Of a DNA stretch of 64,000 nucleotides, positions 25,098 to 33,597 are shown piece after piece. Position numbers and translations under genes: made by a program. Each line of letters begins with the position of its first letter. Within the stretch, counting starts at the first letter, position 1. The stretch covers positions 3,665,501-3,729,500 of the forward strand of contig NZ_CP024923.1 of NCBI RefSeq assembly GCF_002796605.1. Direction: 5' to 3'. The notes beneath the pieces were generated by a model. The model saw nothing but the letters and a program-made list of their open reading frames with translations, ran no database searches and was not told the origin of the DNA. This stretch comes from Sphingomonas psychrotolerans. Lineage in GTDB: Bacteria > Pseudomonadota > Alphaproteobacteria > Sphingomonadales > Sphingomonadaceae.

Positions 25098-26702
25098 TCA
25101 GAAGCGGAAGTTGAGCCAGCTGCCGAAATAATGTGAGTCGGCGACGCCGACACCTTCGAGGACATCGCCTGCTGCAAAATACTCCCAGCGCCCGGTTAGC
25201 GAGAGACGCGGCGTGATCTTCCAGCTCGCCTGGAGATGCAGCGCGTCCCCGATATGATCGCCGACGATCCGTTGGGTTCCGGCATAAGCGGTGCCGGCAC
25301 CCCGATAGACCGCGTCGGTCTCGCTCGGGCGCCAGCTGCGCTGATACTCGACGGTCACGTCGAGCGTCCTGGCGGGCGAAACGGTGAAGTTGGGCGACAC
25401 CTGGAACAGATTGGTGGTCATCAGCGCGCCCTGATAGCTGTAGGCTACGCTGCCGGCGGTGACCGGACGCGCCGCATGAATCGTGCCCGTGCCGAAGCTG
25501 CCGCCGCCGCTCCCGTAATCGAAGTGCACGCCCACCTTGGGCGCCCAGCCCTTCTTGTTCAGGACATAGGTTTGCGCGGCGGCTACGCTCCATGCGCTGA
25601 TCGCACGGCCAGCGAATTCGCCGGACTGATGGGCGGCGGTCCAGTCGAGCGTCAGATCGCCATAGCTGCCCCACAGCCGCGCACCGTAATAGCGGCGAAT
25701 CTCGCGGGCGGTGATGCTGCCCCAGCGCTGCTTGTCGTTGCGCTCACGCCAGACGAACGGATCCAGAAACAGCTTGTGGGTCTTGTCGTCGCGCAGCACC
25801 ACACCTGCGGTCACGCCCGAGAACCGGGTCTGGGCATCGGGGATGTCGTCGCTGAGGCCTTTGGTACCGAGCTTGACGTGCTCGAAGTCGAACAGGTCGA
25901 CGCGGAAGGCGCTGAGCTGTGCCCAGCCGCGCAATCCCTGCTCGACAGTGCGGATCGAGTTGTTGTCCTTCTGCTGGACAAGCGTCGAGGAGCCGTCGGT
26001 GAATTCCTGCCGGCCGTAACGCGCGCCGAGAGTCACCGGGCCGATCGTGCCGCCGACTTCGCCGAAGAATTGCTGTGCAAACAGGTCATCGCGGAACTTG
26101 GCAGTCGGCGTGCCGTAATTATGCCCGGCAAGGCCGCCATGCGCGAGCTCGCCATAGAAACGCAACGGCCCGACATGAAGGTCGGCGCCGCCGACGAGAC
26201 GCAGCTTTTCCTCGACGCGATATTCCGAGTCGACCATGCCGGGATTCGAATAATAATCCGCCCTGAGCCGGACTTCGCCCGACAGGGTCAGATAGACATC
26301 GCCCGCTGCGTCGATCGGCAGGTATTTGAGACGATCGAGGAAATCTTTGCGCTTCTTCGGATCGCGCATCATCCGCCAATCTTCGGCCCAGCGCGATAGA
26401 TTGTAGCCGCCGAGCTTGATGCCGTGGCCATCGGCCTGGCGCGGATAGGCGCGGACCGCGGGATTGGCGGGCGCGCGCTCGGGCGTTGCCTCGCTTGGCG
26501 GGGTGGCGGGCTGCGCTGGGGGCACGTCCTGCTTCTTGCCCGGCGTCTCGGACGATCCGTTATAGGCCGCGATGACCAGAATCTCGTTTCCGGGCACGGC
26601 CGGATCGGTCGAGATCGGCGTGAATGTCTGCGCGGCGGCAGGCGCAATCGTGAGCGCCAGCAGCGAGACACCGAAAGCGAGGCGGGTGAGGGGACGGAGC
26701 AT
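25098..26702 (-). CDS. AlgE-type alginate export family outer-membrane channel
   Basis: This 534-residue protein has a signal peptide (MLRPLTRLAFGVSLLALTIA). A Pro/Ala-rich periplasmic stretch follows (about residues 45-90), then an 'alginate export' beta-barrel: YLTLSGEVRLRADYYSNPG, GELAHGGLAGHNYG and the final WEYFAAGDVLEG with a C-terminal Phe. AlgE exports alginate in Pseudomonas, but in sphingomonads relatives are often general or polyanion channels. No alginate synthesis genes are nearby, so export of alginate is not implied. Confidence 0.8.
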   Translation of the reverse strand: MLRPLTRLAFGVSLLALTIAPAAAQTFTPISTDPAVPGNEILVIAAYNGSSETPGKKQDVPPAQPATPPSEATPERAPANPAVRAYPRQADGHGIKLGGYNLSRWAEDWRMMRDPKKRKDFLDRLKYLPIDAAGDVYLTLSGEVRLRADYYSNPGMVDSEYRVEEKLRLVGGADLHVGPLRFYGELAHGGLAGHNYGTPTAKFRDDLFAQQFFGEVGGTIGPVTLGARYGRQEFTDGSSTLVQQKDNNSIRTVEQGLRGWAQLSAFRVDLFDFEHVKLGTKGLSDDIPDAQTRFSGVTAGVVLRDDKTHKLFLDPFVWRERNDKQRWGSITAREIRRYYGARLWGSYGDLTLDWTAAHQSGEFAGRAISAWSVAAAQTYVLNKKGWAPKVGVHFDYGSGGGSFGTGTIHAARPVTAGSVAYSYQGALMTTNLFQVSPNFTVSPARTLDVTVEYQRSWRPSETDAVYRGAGTAYAGTQRIVGDHIGDALHLQASWKITPRLSLTGRWEYFAAGDVLEGVGVADSHYFGSWLNFRF

Positions 26703-26821
26703 TGGTATTTCCAGCTAGGGCAGCGGGAGCCGTGCACGCCGCGCACGGCGCATCCGGGCTACCGAGTGGGTAGAGAGGGCGCTCCGTCCCTGGCGGCGCG
26801 CTGCGGAAGAGATCGGGCTGG

Positions 26822-28660
26822 CTAGAAGCTGGCCCATTCGGGTTCGGCGCGACTCGCCGCGATGAACGCGGGAGCCGCCCGTTGCGCCGGCGGGCTCGCT
26901 TTCGCTGCGGGGCGTTTGACGGTCGTCCCCACATTGAAGCGCGCCGACTGACGGGTGAGCGCGACGACTTCGCCGGCGAGATTACGCGCCGCCGCGGACG
27001 TCTGCTCGACCATCGCCGCATTCTGCTGGGTCGACTGGTCCATGACGTTCACTGCGGTGGCGATCTCGCCGATCGTGGCGGATTGCGCGCGATTGTCGCT
27101 CGCCATCGTCTCGACGAACTGGTGGACCTGCTCGACGCTGCCGGTGATCTCGGCCAGCGCGGCATCGACCTTGAGCACTGCGTCGACGGCGGAGCGGATC
27201 TCGCTCTGGGTGGTGGAGAGCTGCTCGCGGGCGCGCTTGGCTTCTTCCTCGGCGCGCATCGCCAGTGCCGAGACCAGATCGGCGACCACGGCGAAACCGC
27301 GGCCCGCCTCGCCGGCGCGGCCGGCCTCGACCGCGGCGTTCATTGCGAGAACGCGGGTCTGGAAAGCGATCTTGTCGAGGCCTTCGATGACGTCGTCGAT
27401 GCCCTGCGCGCTGCCCGAGACGCGATCCATCGCCGAGGTCGCTTCCTCGGCGGTGGCGCGGCCCGAGCCGACGATCCCGATCGCCTGCTGTGCGCGGTCG
27501 ACGGTGCGGTCCGCCGCTTCGGCGCTCGACTTCAATCGGGCGTTCATCTGAGAAAGTGCCGCGGACGTCTCTTCGAGGCTGGCGGCGTTGCTCTCGGTGC
27601 GGCGCGCGAGGTCGTCCGAGGCGGCAGCGATCTCGCTCGATCCGCTCTCGATGCTCTGCGACGCGTCGGCAAGCGCCGCGATCAGATCGCGCAGATTGCC
27701 CAGCGCAGTGTTGAAATTGCCGCTTAGCGCCGCGTAAGTGGGCGGAACGTTGCCCGAGATGGTGCCGGTCAAATCGCCTTCGGACAGCGCCTCGAGCTTT
27801 TCGGACAGCAACGCGACGATCGCCTGCTGATCGGCGTCGGCCTGTGCCTTGGCGGCTTCCGCCGCGGCCTTGGCGATGGCATTGTCGCGGAAGATCTGGA
27901 GCGCACCGGCCATGTTGCCGATCTCGTCGCGGCGATCGGCGCCCGGGATTTCGGCCCTGGTGTCGCCGTCGGCGAGGGTACGCATCCGTACCGTGATCTG
28001 GCCGAGCGGCGCGGTGATCGAGCGGCTGATCACGAGGATCAACGCGGCGAGGCCGAGCAGGACGAATACCACGACCGCGCCGAGGCGCATTGTCGCGTCG
28101 TTCACCGCGGCGCGGATCTCCGAATTGAACACGCCGGTCGCGATCACCCAGCCCCACGGCTTGTATCCGCGGACATAGGAAATCTTGGGCTTCGAGCCTT
28201 TGCCGTCGGGCAACTCGTAATTGTACGAGATGAAGCCGGCGCCGTCGGATTTCACGGCCTCGACCATCTCGCGATAATGATGCTTGCCGTCGGCGTCGGT
28301 GCCGTCGGCGACGTTCTTGCCTTCCTTCTCCGGCTTGACCGGATGGAGGATCATGTTGTGATCGGTATCGAGGATGAAGAAATAATCGTCCTTGCCGAAG
28401 CGCATCGACCGGATCGCGTCCTTGGCGGCGGCCTGCGCCTGCTCGCGCGTCATCCGGCCCGCCCGTTCCTCGGCCTGAAAGCGGTCGAACTGGCTATAGG
28501 CGACGTCGAGCGTCTGCTTCGTGCGCTCGTCGAAGCTCTGGGTGAGCGCCGCATCGAGGCGGCCGATCGACAATGCCAGCACGAGCACCAGCCCCAGAAG
28601 CGAGGCCGCACCGATCATCAATATACGCTTGCCGATATTCATGCGCGCAAGGAACGCCAT
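26822..28660 (-). CDS. Methyl-accepting chemotaxis protein with a single-Cache sensor
   Basis: This 612-residue receptor has TM1 (about residues 10-32), a periplasmic Cache domain (MRFGKDDYFFILDTDHNMIL to YKPWGWVIATGVF), TM2 (about 188-208), HAMP and a cytoplasmic signalling domain. The hairpin tip reads DKIAFQTRVLAMNAAVEAGR, close to the canonical sequence. The following stretch (LVSALAMRAEEEAKR) departs from the usual EVRxLAxRS. The last five residues, EWASF, fit the xWxxF docking tail for CheR/CheB. Cache receptors usually sense small organic ligands. It is the last gene on the strand of the type IV secretion operon, with a 138-bp gap. Confidence 0.92.
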   Translation of the reverse strand: MAFLARMNIGKRILMIGAASLLGLVLVLALSIGRLDAALTQSFDERTKQTLDVAYSQFDRFQAEERAGRMTREQAQAAAKDAIRSMRFGKDDYFFILDTDHNMILHPVKPEKEGKNVADGTDADGKHHYREMVEAVKSDGAGFISYNYELPDGKGSKPKISYVRGYKPWGWVIATGVFNSEIRAAVNDATMRLGAVVVFVLLGLAALILVISRSITAPLGQITVRMRTLADGDTRAEIPGADRRDEIGNMAGALQIFRDNAIAKAAAEAAKAQADADQQAIVALLSEKLEALSEGDLTGTISGNVPPTYAALSGNFNTALGNLRDLIAALADASQSIESGSSEIAAASDDLARRTESNAASLEETSAALSQMNARLKSSAEAADRTVDRAQQAIGIVGSGRATAEEATSAMDRVSGSAQGIDDVIEGLDKIAFQTRVLAMNAAVEAGRAGEAGRGFAVVADLVSALAMRAEEEAKRAREQLSTTQSEIRSAVDAVLKVDAALAEITGSVEQVHQFVETMASDNRAQSATIGEIATAVNVMDQSTQQNAAMVEQTSAAARNLAGEVVALTRQSARFNVGTTVKRPAAKASPPAQRAAPAFIAASRAEPEWASF

Positions 28661-28801
28661 CACTCTATCTCCGGACCTTCATCCAGTGATTATAGAGGGT
28701 TCGGCGGCGGCGGCCCGGCGTTAGGGGATTCTCCTTACGCGGCAGACCGCGCGGATCGGCGCATCTGGCGGAGGCTCGAACCGCTTTTCGCGCCGCGGGA
28801 T

Positions 28802-29797
28802 CTAGCCAGCTGCGAGCACCACTTCGGCGACGCGCCGCTTGCCGCCGCTGCGCGCAAGATGGACGTACACGTCGACCGTGCTGCGAACATAGTGACGCAC
28901 GTCCTCGCGGCCGAGCTGGGTGCCTGCCTGGAGCACCAGCAGCACGATCTGCTCCACTGCGCGCTCGGCCGAATCGGCGTGGACCGAGGTCATCGAGCCG
29001 GGGTGCCCCGTGTTGACCGCGCGCAGGAACGCATAGGCTTCCTCGCCGCGCAGCTCGCCGAGGATGATGCGATCGGGGCGCATGCGCAGCGACGCGGCGA
29101 GCAGATCGGTGGCGCTCACCCGCGCCTCGCCGAGCGCGCCGCGCACCGCGAGCAGCCCGACCAGATTGTCGTGATGCTGGTGAAGCTCGGGGGTGTCCTC
29201 GATCAGAATCAACCGCTCCTCGGCGGGGATCTCGCGGATCAGTGCGTTGAGGAAGGTGGTCTTGCCGGTCGACGTGCCCCCCGACACGAGGATGTTCTTG
29301 CGCGCCCGCACCGCCGCCGCGAGCATCCCGGCAATGTCCCCCGCGGCGAGCATTTCCGCCAGCCGCGCGCTGACCGCGTCGCGTTCACTGCCGTGGCGGG
29401 TCGCATCGAACGCGCCCGCCGTTTCATAGTCCGCGAGCGACAGATCGGAAGTGACATGTTTGCGGATCGCTATCGCCATCGGTCCGCGGGTCGCCGGCGG
29501 CGCGGCGATCTGCACGCGTGCGCCGTCGGGCAGGCTGGCGGAGAGCAAGGGGTGCTCGCGGCTGATCCCCTGATGGGAGAGTGCGGCGATCTGGCGGGAG
29601 AGCCGCTCGAGCGTCGCATTGTCGAGCGCGGGGGCTTCGTGCCGCTCGATCGCGCCGCCCAGCGTCTCCACCCAGATTTCGTGTGCACGGTTGACGTAGA
29701 TGTCGGTGACGTCGGGCCGCGCGAGCATGCCGGTCAGCGGCGCCAGGTAGGAGCGAAGATAGACCTGCCCCTCGCGCTCGGCCGCGGCGCCGGTCAT
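28802..29797 (-). CDS. virB11: Type IV secretion ATPase VirB11
   Basis: VirB11 is the hexameric cytoplasmic ATPase that switches the machine between pilus building and transfer. This 331-residue protein has an N-terminal domain (LRSYLAPLTGMLARPDVTDI), Walker A GGTSTGKTTF, an Asp box with LILIEDTPEL, the Walker B region RIILGELRGEEAY and the His box GHPGSMTSVHADSAERA. It is the last gene of the virB operon and overlaps virB10 by 4 bp. Confidence 0.95.
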   Translation of the reverse strand: MTGAAAEREGQVYLRSYLAPLTGMLARPDVTDIYVNRAHEIWVETLGGAIERHEAPALDNATLERLSRQIAALSHQGISREHPLLSASLPDGARVQIAAPPATRGPMAIAIRKHVTSDLSLADYETAGAFDATRHGSERDAVSARLAEMLAAGDIAGMLAAAVRARKNILVSGGTSTGKTTFLNALIREIPAEERLILIEDTPELHQHHDNLVGLLAVRGALGEARVSATDLLAASLRMRPDRIILGELRGEEAYAFLRAVNTGHPGSMTSVHADSAERAVEQIVLLVLQAGTQLGREDVRHYVRSTVDVYVHLARSGGKRRVAEVVLAAG

Positions 29798-30879
29798 CGC
29801 CCCTCGACGCCGGTGAAATCGAGATCCCGGGCGACGAAGATCGAGATGCTGGTCGCCGCCTTGACCTTGAGCGTCGGCCGGATTTGATTGGGAAAGCGCA
29901 TCACCCCGCCCTGAAGCCCGCCGCCTGGGAGGAGGACGACGGAGGAATCCACCGAGCGCGAGGCGAGATTGACGCCCACGTCGAGCGCGGATTGCAGAAT
30001 CGCCCCTGCGAAGCGCTCGAAGAAATGGGTGTTCACGCTGGCCCGGATGCCGCCGCGTCCGAGCGTATCGCCTGCCGGCGAGCCGATCGCGATCGTCGCG
30101 CCGTCGGGGCGGATCAGCCGGATCCAGTTGACCAGCATGCGGTTCTGGCCGGCTTCGGCGTCCGAGCGATATTCGCCGATCAGCCGGCTGCCGCGCGGGA
30201 TGAGCACCCGGTTGCCGTCGAAGCCGCGAACGTCGCGTGAGACGATCGCGCGGGCGAGCCCCGGCCGCGTCGAATCGAGCGCGGTCTCGAGCACTGCGGG
30301 GATCAACGTGCCCTGCGGCACCGTCGTCGCGCGATTGGCCAGCACGCCGGCGCCGGCACGCGCGCCGGCGAGGCTGCCGCCTGGATTGCCGAGCGGCGAC
30401 ATCTGGACTTGCGGTCCGCCCTGCGCATTGGGGCCGGCCGGCGCGGGGCCGGTGGTGTCGATCACCAGCGCCGGTTCGGTCGTCGCGCGCCGCGGCGGCA
30501 ACGGCGCGGGTGCCGGCGCGGCCGTCGGCTGGGGGACGTAGATGACTTGCGGCGATGGCGGGGGTGGGGCCCGGTACGTCGGGGCCGGCTGCACCACCGT
30601 CACCGGCTGAATGACGGGCGGTGGCGGCGCGGGCTCGGGGGGAACATATAAAGCGGGCGGGGGCGCCGGCGTGGTGACGAGGTCGGCGGAGCGCGCGCGC
30701 ACCGCGGGCGCCGTCAGTGACCGGCGCCGGGCGTCGAGCGCGACGAACAGCAGCAGCCCGACCAGCGCGACGCCGAGCATGATCGCCCAGACCGGCGGTC
30801 CCGATCGCGGCCGCGCGACTGCCGGAAGGACAGTGGCTTCGCTGGCCGTGCGGGGGTCGGTGGAAGGTGCCGTCGCCAT
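29794..30879 (-). CDS. virB10: Type IV secretion channel protein VirB10
   Basis: VirB10 spans both membranes and forms the outer-membrane pore cap. The 361-residue protein has an inner-membrane helix (VWAIMLGVALVGLLLFVALD, about residue 30). A very proline-rich periplasmic spacer follows (about residues 60-140), then the conserved C-terminal TrbI/VirB10 domain (PQGTLIPAVLETALDSTRPG, SRLIGEYRSDAEAGQNRMLV and the pore-helix region near GILQ/LDVG). ATGA overlap with virB9 sets the start at 30879. No lipobox is present. Confidence 0.93.
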   Translation of the reverse strand: MATAPSTDPRTASEATVLPAVARPRSGPPVWAIMLGVALVGLLLFVALDARRRSLTAPAVRARSADLVTTPAPPPALYVPPEPAPPPPVIQPVTVVQPAPTYRAPPPPSPQVIYVPQPTAAPAPAPLPPRRATTEPALVIDTTGPAPAGPNAQGGPQVQMSPLGNPGGSLAGARAGAGVLANRATTVPQGTLIPAVLETALDSTRPGLARAIVSRDVRGFDGNRVLIPRGSRLIGEYRSDAEAGQNRMLVNWIRLIRPDGATIAIGSPAGDTLGRGGIRASVNTHFFERFAGAILQSALDVGVNLASRSVDSSVVLLPGGGLQGGVMRFPNQIRPTLKVKAATSISIFVARDLDFTGVEGR

Positions 30880-31568
30880 CAGCGGCCCCCGGCCGCGACG
30901 CGCACGGCGGTCGCCTTGCGGTCGTCGATGCGGAAGATCAGCTTCTGCTGGACGCTGTCGATCACCATCCGGCCCTCGCGCATCATGCCGTTGACCAGCG
31001 TCTCCTTGCCCGCGTCGTTGACGGCATAGATCGCCGGCAGTGTGCGACCCGGCGGCCATTCGATATAGGTATGGGTGCCGTCGTCGTGCATGCCGCTCGG
31101 GATCAGCGCCTCGCTGCCGCGCATCTTGTAGCGACCGGTTTCGGTCTCGGCGGCGGTCTTCGCCGGATCGGGTGACGGATCGGGATAGCGAAAGCGCAGG
31201 GCATAGGCCATGTCGAGCGTCGGCCCGGGCAGCGGCACCAGCTCGAATGAATAGAGCCGCGCATCGGTGACCACCGTCATGTTGGTCGTCACTCCTTGCT
31301 GCACTGCCTTGACGAACAGGCGATCGCCGCGGCGATTGGCCGTGACTTGCCACGCGCCGCTGTCGCCGACCGCGACATTCTCGATGCGCTCGTCCGGGGC
31401 GAGCTCCACCACCACCTGATAGCCTGGCGCCGCGCGCAGGGTGAACACCGTGTCCGGACTATATTCGACCGACTGGAAGCGCGGATTGGGCGGGAGCGGG
31501 GGCAATGCGGACTGCGCCAGTGCAGCCGCGGGCGCGAAGATCAGCGCGATGACCAACCACCGTCTCAC
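30879..31568 (-). CDS. virB9: Type IV secretion outer-membrane complex protein VirB9
   Basis: This 229-residue protein has a signal peptide (MRRWLVIALIFAPAAALAQ). The N-terminal domain is TVFTLRAAPGYQVVVELAPD, then GDSGAWQVTANRRGDRLFVK. The C-terminal beta-domain has THTYIEWPPGRTLPAIYAVN and LIFRIDDRKATAVRV. These fit VirB9/CagX/TrbG, the core-complex partner of VirB10. VirB9 is normally tethered by the lipoprotein VirB7, which is not encoded here. The GTG start overlaps the virB8 stop by 4 bp (GTGA). Confidence 0.93.
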   Translation of the reverse strand: MRRWLVIALIFAPAAALAQSALPPLPPNPRFQSVEYSPDTVFTLRAAPGYQVVVELAPDERIENVAVGDSGAWQVTANRRGDRLFVKAVQQGVTTNMTVVTDARLYSFELVPLPGPTLDMAYALRFRYPDPSPDPAKTAAETETGRYKMRGSEALIPSGMHDDGTHTYIEWPPGRTLPAIYAVNDAGKETLVNGMMREGRMVIDSVQQKLIFRIDDRKATAVRVAAGGR

Positions 31569-32359
31569 AACTCCACCTCGGGCCGGGCGGGACGCGGCGC
31601 CGGCTGCGGAGTCGCGGGCGCGAGCGGGGCCAGAGTCGCGCGGGGCTGCGGCATCGCGGTCGGGCCGGGTTCGGGGGGCGGCGGGGCTTCGGCGTTGCGC
31701 TGATAGCGCGTCACTTCGAAGCCCAGCGGGTTCACGAAGCGATCCTCGAGACTCATCGGCTCGCCCGCGTAACGATAGCGGATCACCGATACCCAGGCCC
31801 GCGGCGGCTCGGTGCGGCCGCCCGCATCGCGCCGGATCGTGTCGAAGCGGACCAAAGCCGCGTTCTGGCCGAGCGGCGACACGCTCTTCACGCGCGTCTC
31901 GATCACCGTGCTGCGGGGGAGCCTGGCCAACGGGCTGTCCGGGTTGGAAGCCTGGACACTCGCGACATAGGCCGTGCGCGCGTCGCCCTGCGACCACAAG
32001 GAGACCTTGCGGTAATTGGCCTGTACGGCGGAGATGTCGAAGCTCTCGCGCGCGATGACATATTGGACGAGGAAGCTTTGGGTGAGTGCGGTGTTGCCAC
32101 TCACCTGCTGCGGGTCGAGCGGCTTGAGCGCCTGGACGAAGCCGGTCTGCTTGTCGACGAGCAACGTATAGGGCTCGACCGTCTTGAGCGGCATCAGGAG
32201 CAGCAGCGCGAGCGCGAGCATCAGCGCGACCGCAGTGGCGATGGCTGCAACGATCCACGCGGCGCGGCGCGAGGCACGCAAGGTCGTTTGCCGGTCCTCC
32301 GCCCAGCTCCCGGCCTCGCGATAATAAGCGTCGAGCGCTTCGCGCGCCTTGTTCTTCAT
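31565..32359 (-). CDS. virB8: Type IV secretion inner-membrane protein VirB8
   Basis: VirB8 nucleates assembly in the periplasm. The 264-residue protein has one N-terminal helix (about residues 35-58) and an NTF2-like periplasmic domain: NYRKVSLWSQGDARTAYVAS, the segment VIETRVKSVSPLGQNAALVR and FVNPLGFEVTRYQRN. A 45-residue proline-rich C-terminal tail after that is longer than usual and may take over contacts normally made by VirB7 or VirB5. The start overlaps virB6 by 4 bp. Confidence 0.93.
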   Translation of the reverse strand: MKNKAREALDAYYREAGSWAEDRQTTLRASRRAAWIVAAIATAVALMLALALLLLMPLKTVEPYTLLVDKQTGFVQALKPLDPQQVSGNTALTQSFLVQYVIARESFDISAVQANYRKVSLWSQGDARTAYVASVQASNPDSPLARLPRSTVIETRVKSVSPLGQNAALVRFDTIRRDAGGRTEPPRAWVSVIRYRYAGEPMSLEDRFVNPLGFEVTRYQRNAEAPPPPEPGPTAMPQPRATLAPLAPATPQPAPRPARPEVEL

Positions 32360-33597
32360 GCGTTGCTGTCCCTTCGCGCCGCACCCGCGGAGACCCGGCT
32401 CTGGGTTCGACGGCGGTGGCTCTGGCCGAGCGGTGCCGGCGCCGCCGCCGGCATGTCGCGCCCGGTGGCGGTCTTGATCGCAGCCTGCGCCGGGATGCCG
32501 CCGACCCCGGTACCGGCAGCCGCTGCCTCACGGCGCTGGCTATGCGCCACGGCCTCGGCCACCGCGGCGGCGCGCGACAATTGCTCGGCGGGGGTGTGCG
32601 CGTGGCGTTCGGCGAGCGGCGCGCGGGCGCGACTGTCGGCGCGAAGATCGGCGATGATCTGTGCCGGCACGGTCCGCCAGCGCGGCGGCAGGCGGAAGGC
32701 GACGGCCAGTCGCGCCGCCATGCCGAGCCCGGCGACCAATGCCAGCGCGAAGGCGGAAGTCACCGCCAACAGCTCGGTCGGCGCGCCGCCGATCGGCAAG
32801 GTCGCCTCGCGCCGCGCGATCAGCTCCGTCAGCCACGGTTCGAGCAAGGCAAGCTCGACCGCGAGCAGCAACGTCGCGGCCACTGCGCCAAGCATCGCCG
32901 CAGCGAGCGCGCGTATCCACCCGTCGAACAGGCCGCGCGTCGCCTCGAACAGCAGGAAGGCTACGAAGAAGGGGCCGAGCGCGAGCAGCAGGCCGGCGAG
33001 TAGCCGGACCGAGGCGAAGGCGGCGATGGTGGCGGTCAGGAACACCCAGCGTGCGGTGCCCAATGCAGTCGGGCCGAAGATGGTCTGCGGATCGCGCTGA
33101 GGCGGCGGCACCACGACTTCGCGGCCGTCGACGACGCGGATCTCGCCGGTCGTGTTGACGGCGGCGATCTCCAGTCGCCCAAGTGCGAGCAAGGCCTGAT
33201 CGACGAGCTCGAGTCGCGTGGCCATGCCGCCGGTCGTGCCGGGGAGGCCGGCCGGCGCGCCAACGCTGGAGACCAGTTCGGCGGGTCCATGGAAGACGGT
33301 GTCGTAGAGCAGGGTCCGATAGGCCGGCCAGCTGGTCGCCATCGCCAGCACGATGCCGACTTTGACCAGAGCGAGTACGCCGTCGCGCATCCCCGGCGTT
33401 TCGCCCAGCAGCATGCGATAGCCGACGAACGCAACGAACAGAGTGAGCAGCCCGGTGAGAAACAGCGACAGCGGCGATCCTGGCGCCGACAGCGCCTGAT
33501 AGCCGGCAGCGCCGAGCGTCTGGGCCTGGCAGTCGACAAAGCCGAGCACGCTCTGGAGGAACGCGTCGTCGACCACGCCGGGGCAGGGAATGCTCAT
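32356..33597 (-). CDS. virB6: Type IV secretion polytopic channel protein VirB6
   Basis: This 413-residue protein has five or more transmembrane helices (LSLFLTGLLTLFVAFVGYRM, then about residues 70-90, 175-195, 205-225, 235-255 and 285-305). It carries the VirB6/TrbL pattern of an N-terminal periplasmic stretch and a central hydrophilic loop. The C-terminal 100 residues are hydrophilic and Ala/Arg-rich (ERHAHTPAEQLSRAAAVAEA). The ATG at 33597 overlaps the end of virB4 by 4 bp, so the longer frame upstream is not used. Confidence 0.9.
   Translation of the reverse strand: MSIPCPGVVDDAFLQSVLGFVDCQAQTLGAAGYQALSAPGSPLSLFLTGLLTLFVAFVGYRMLLGETPGMRDGVLALVKVGIVLAMATSWPAYRTLLYDTVFHGPAELVSSVGAPAGLPGTTGGMATRLELVDQALLALGRLEIAAVNTTGEIRVVDGREVVVPPPQRDPQTIFGPTALGTARWVFLTATIAAFASVRLLAGLLLALGPFFVAFLLFEATRGLFDGWIRALAAAMLGAVAATLLLAVELALLEPWLTELIARREATLPIGGAPTELLAVTSAFALALVAGLGMAARLAVAFRLPPRWRTVPAQIIADLRADSRARAPLAERHAHTPAEQLSRAAAVAEAVAHSQRREAAAAGTGVGGIPAQAAIKTATGRDMPAAAPAPLGQSHRRRTQSRVSAGAARRDSNA

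Noticed and set aside
25098..26702. Alginate biosynthesis cluster
   Set aside because: Only the AlgE-type channel is present. No Alg8/44/K/X or epimerase genes are nearby.
29794..31353. A longer start for virB10 (519 codons)
   Set aside because: The extra 158 residues are virB9 read in another frame. The ATGA overlap at 30879 gives a normal VirB10.
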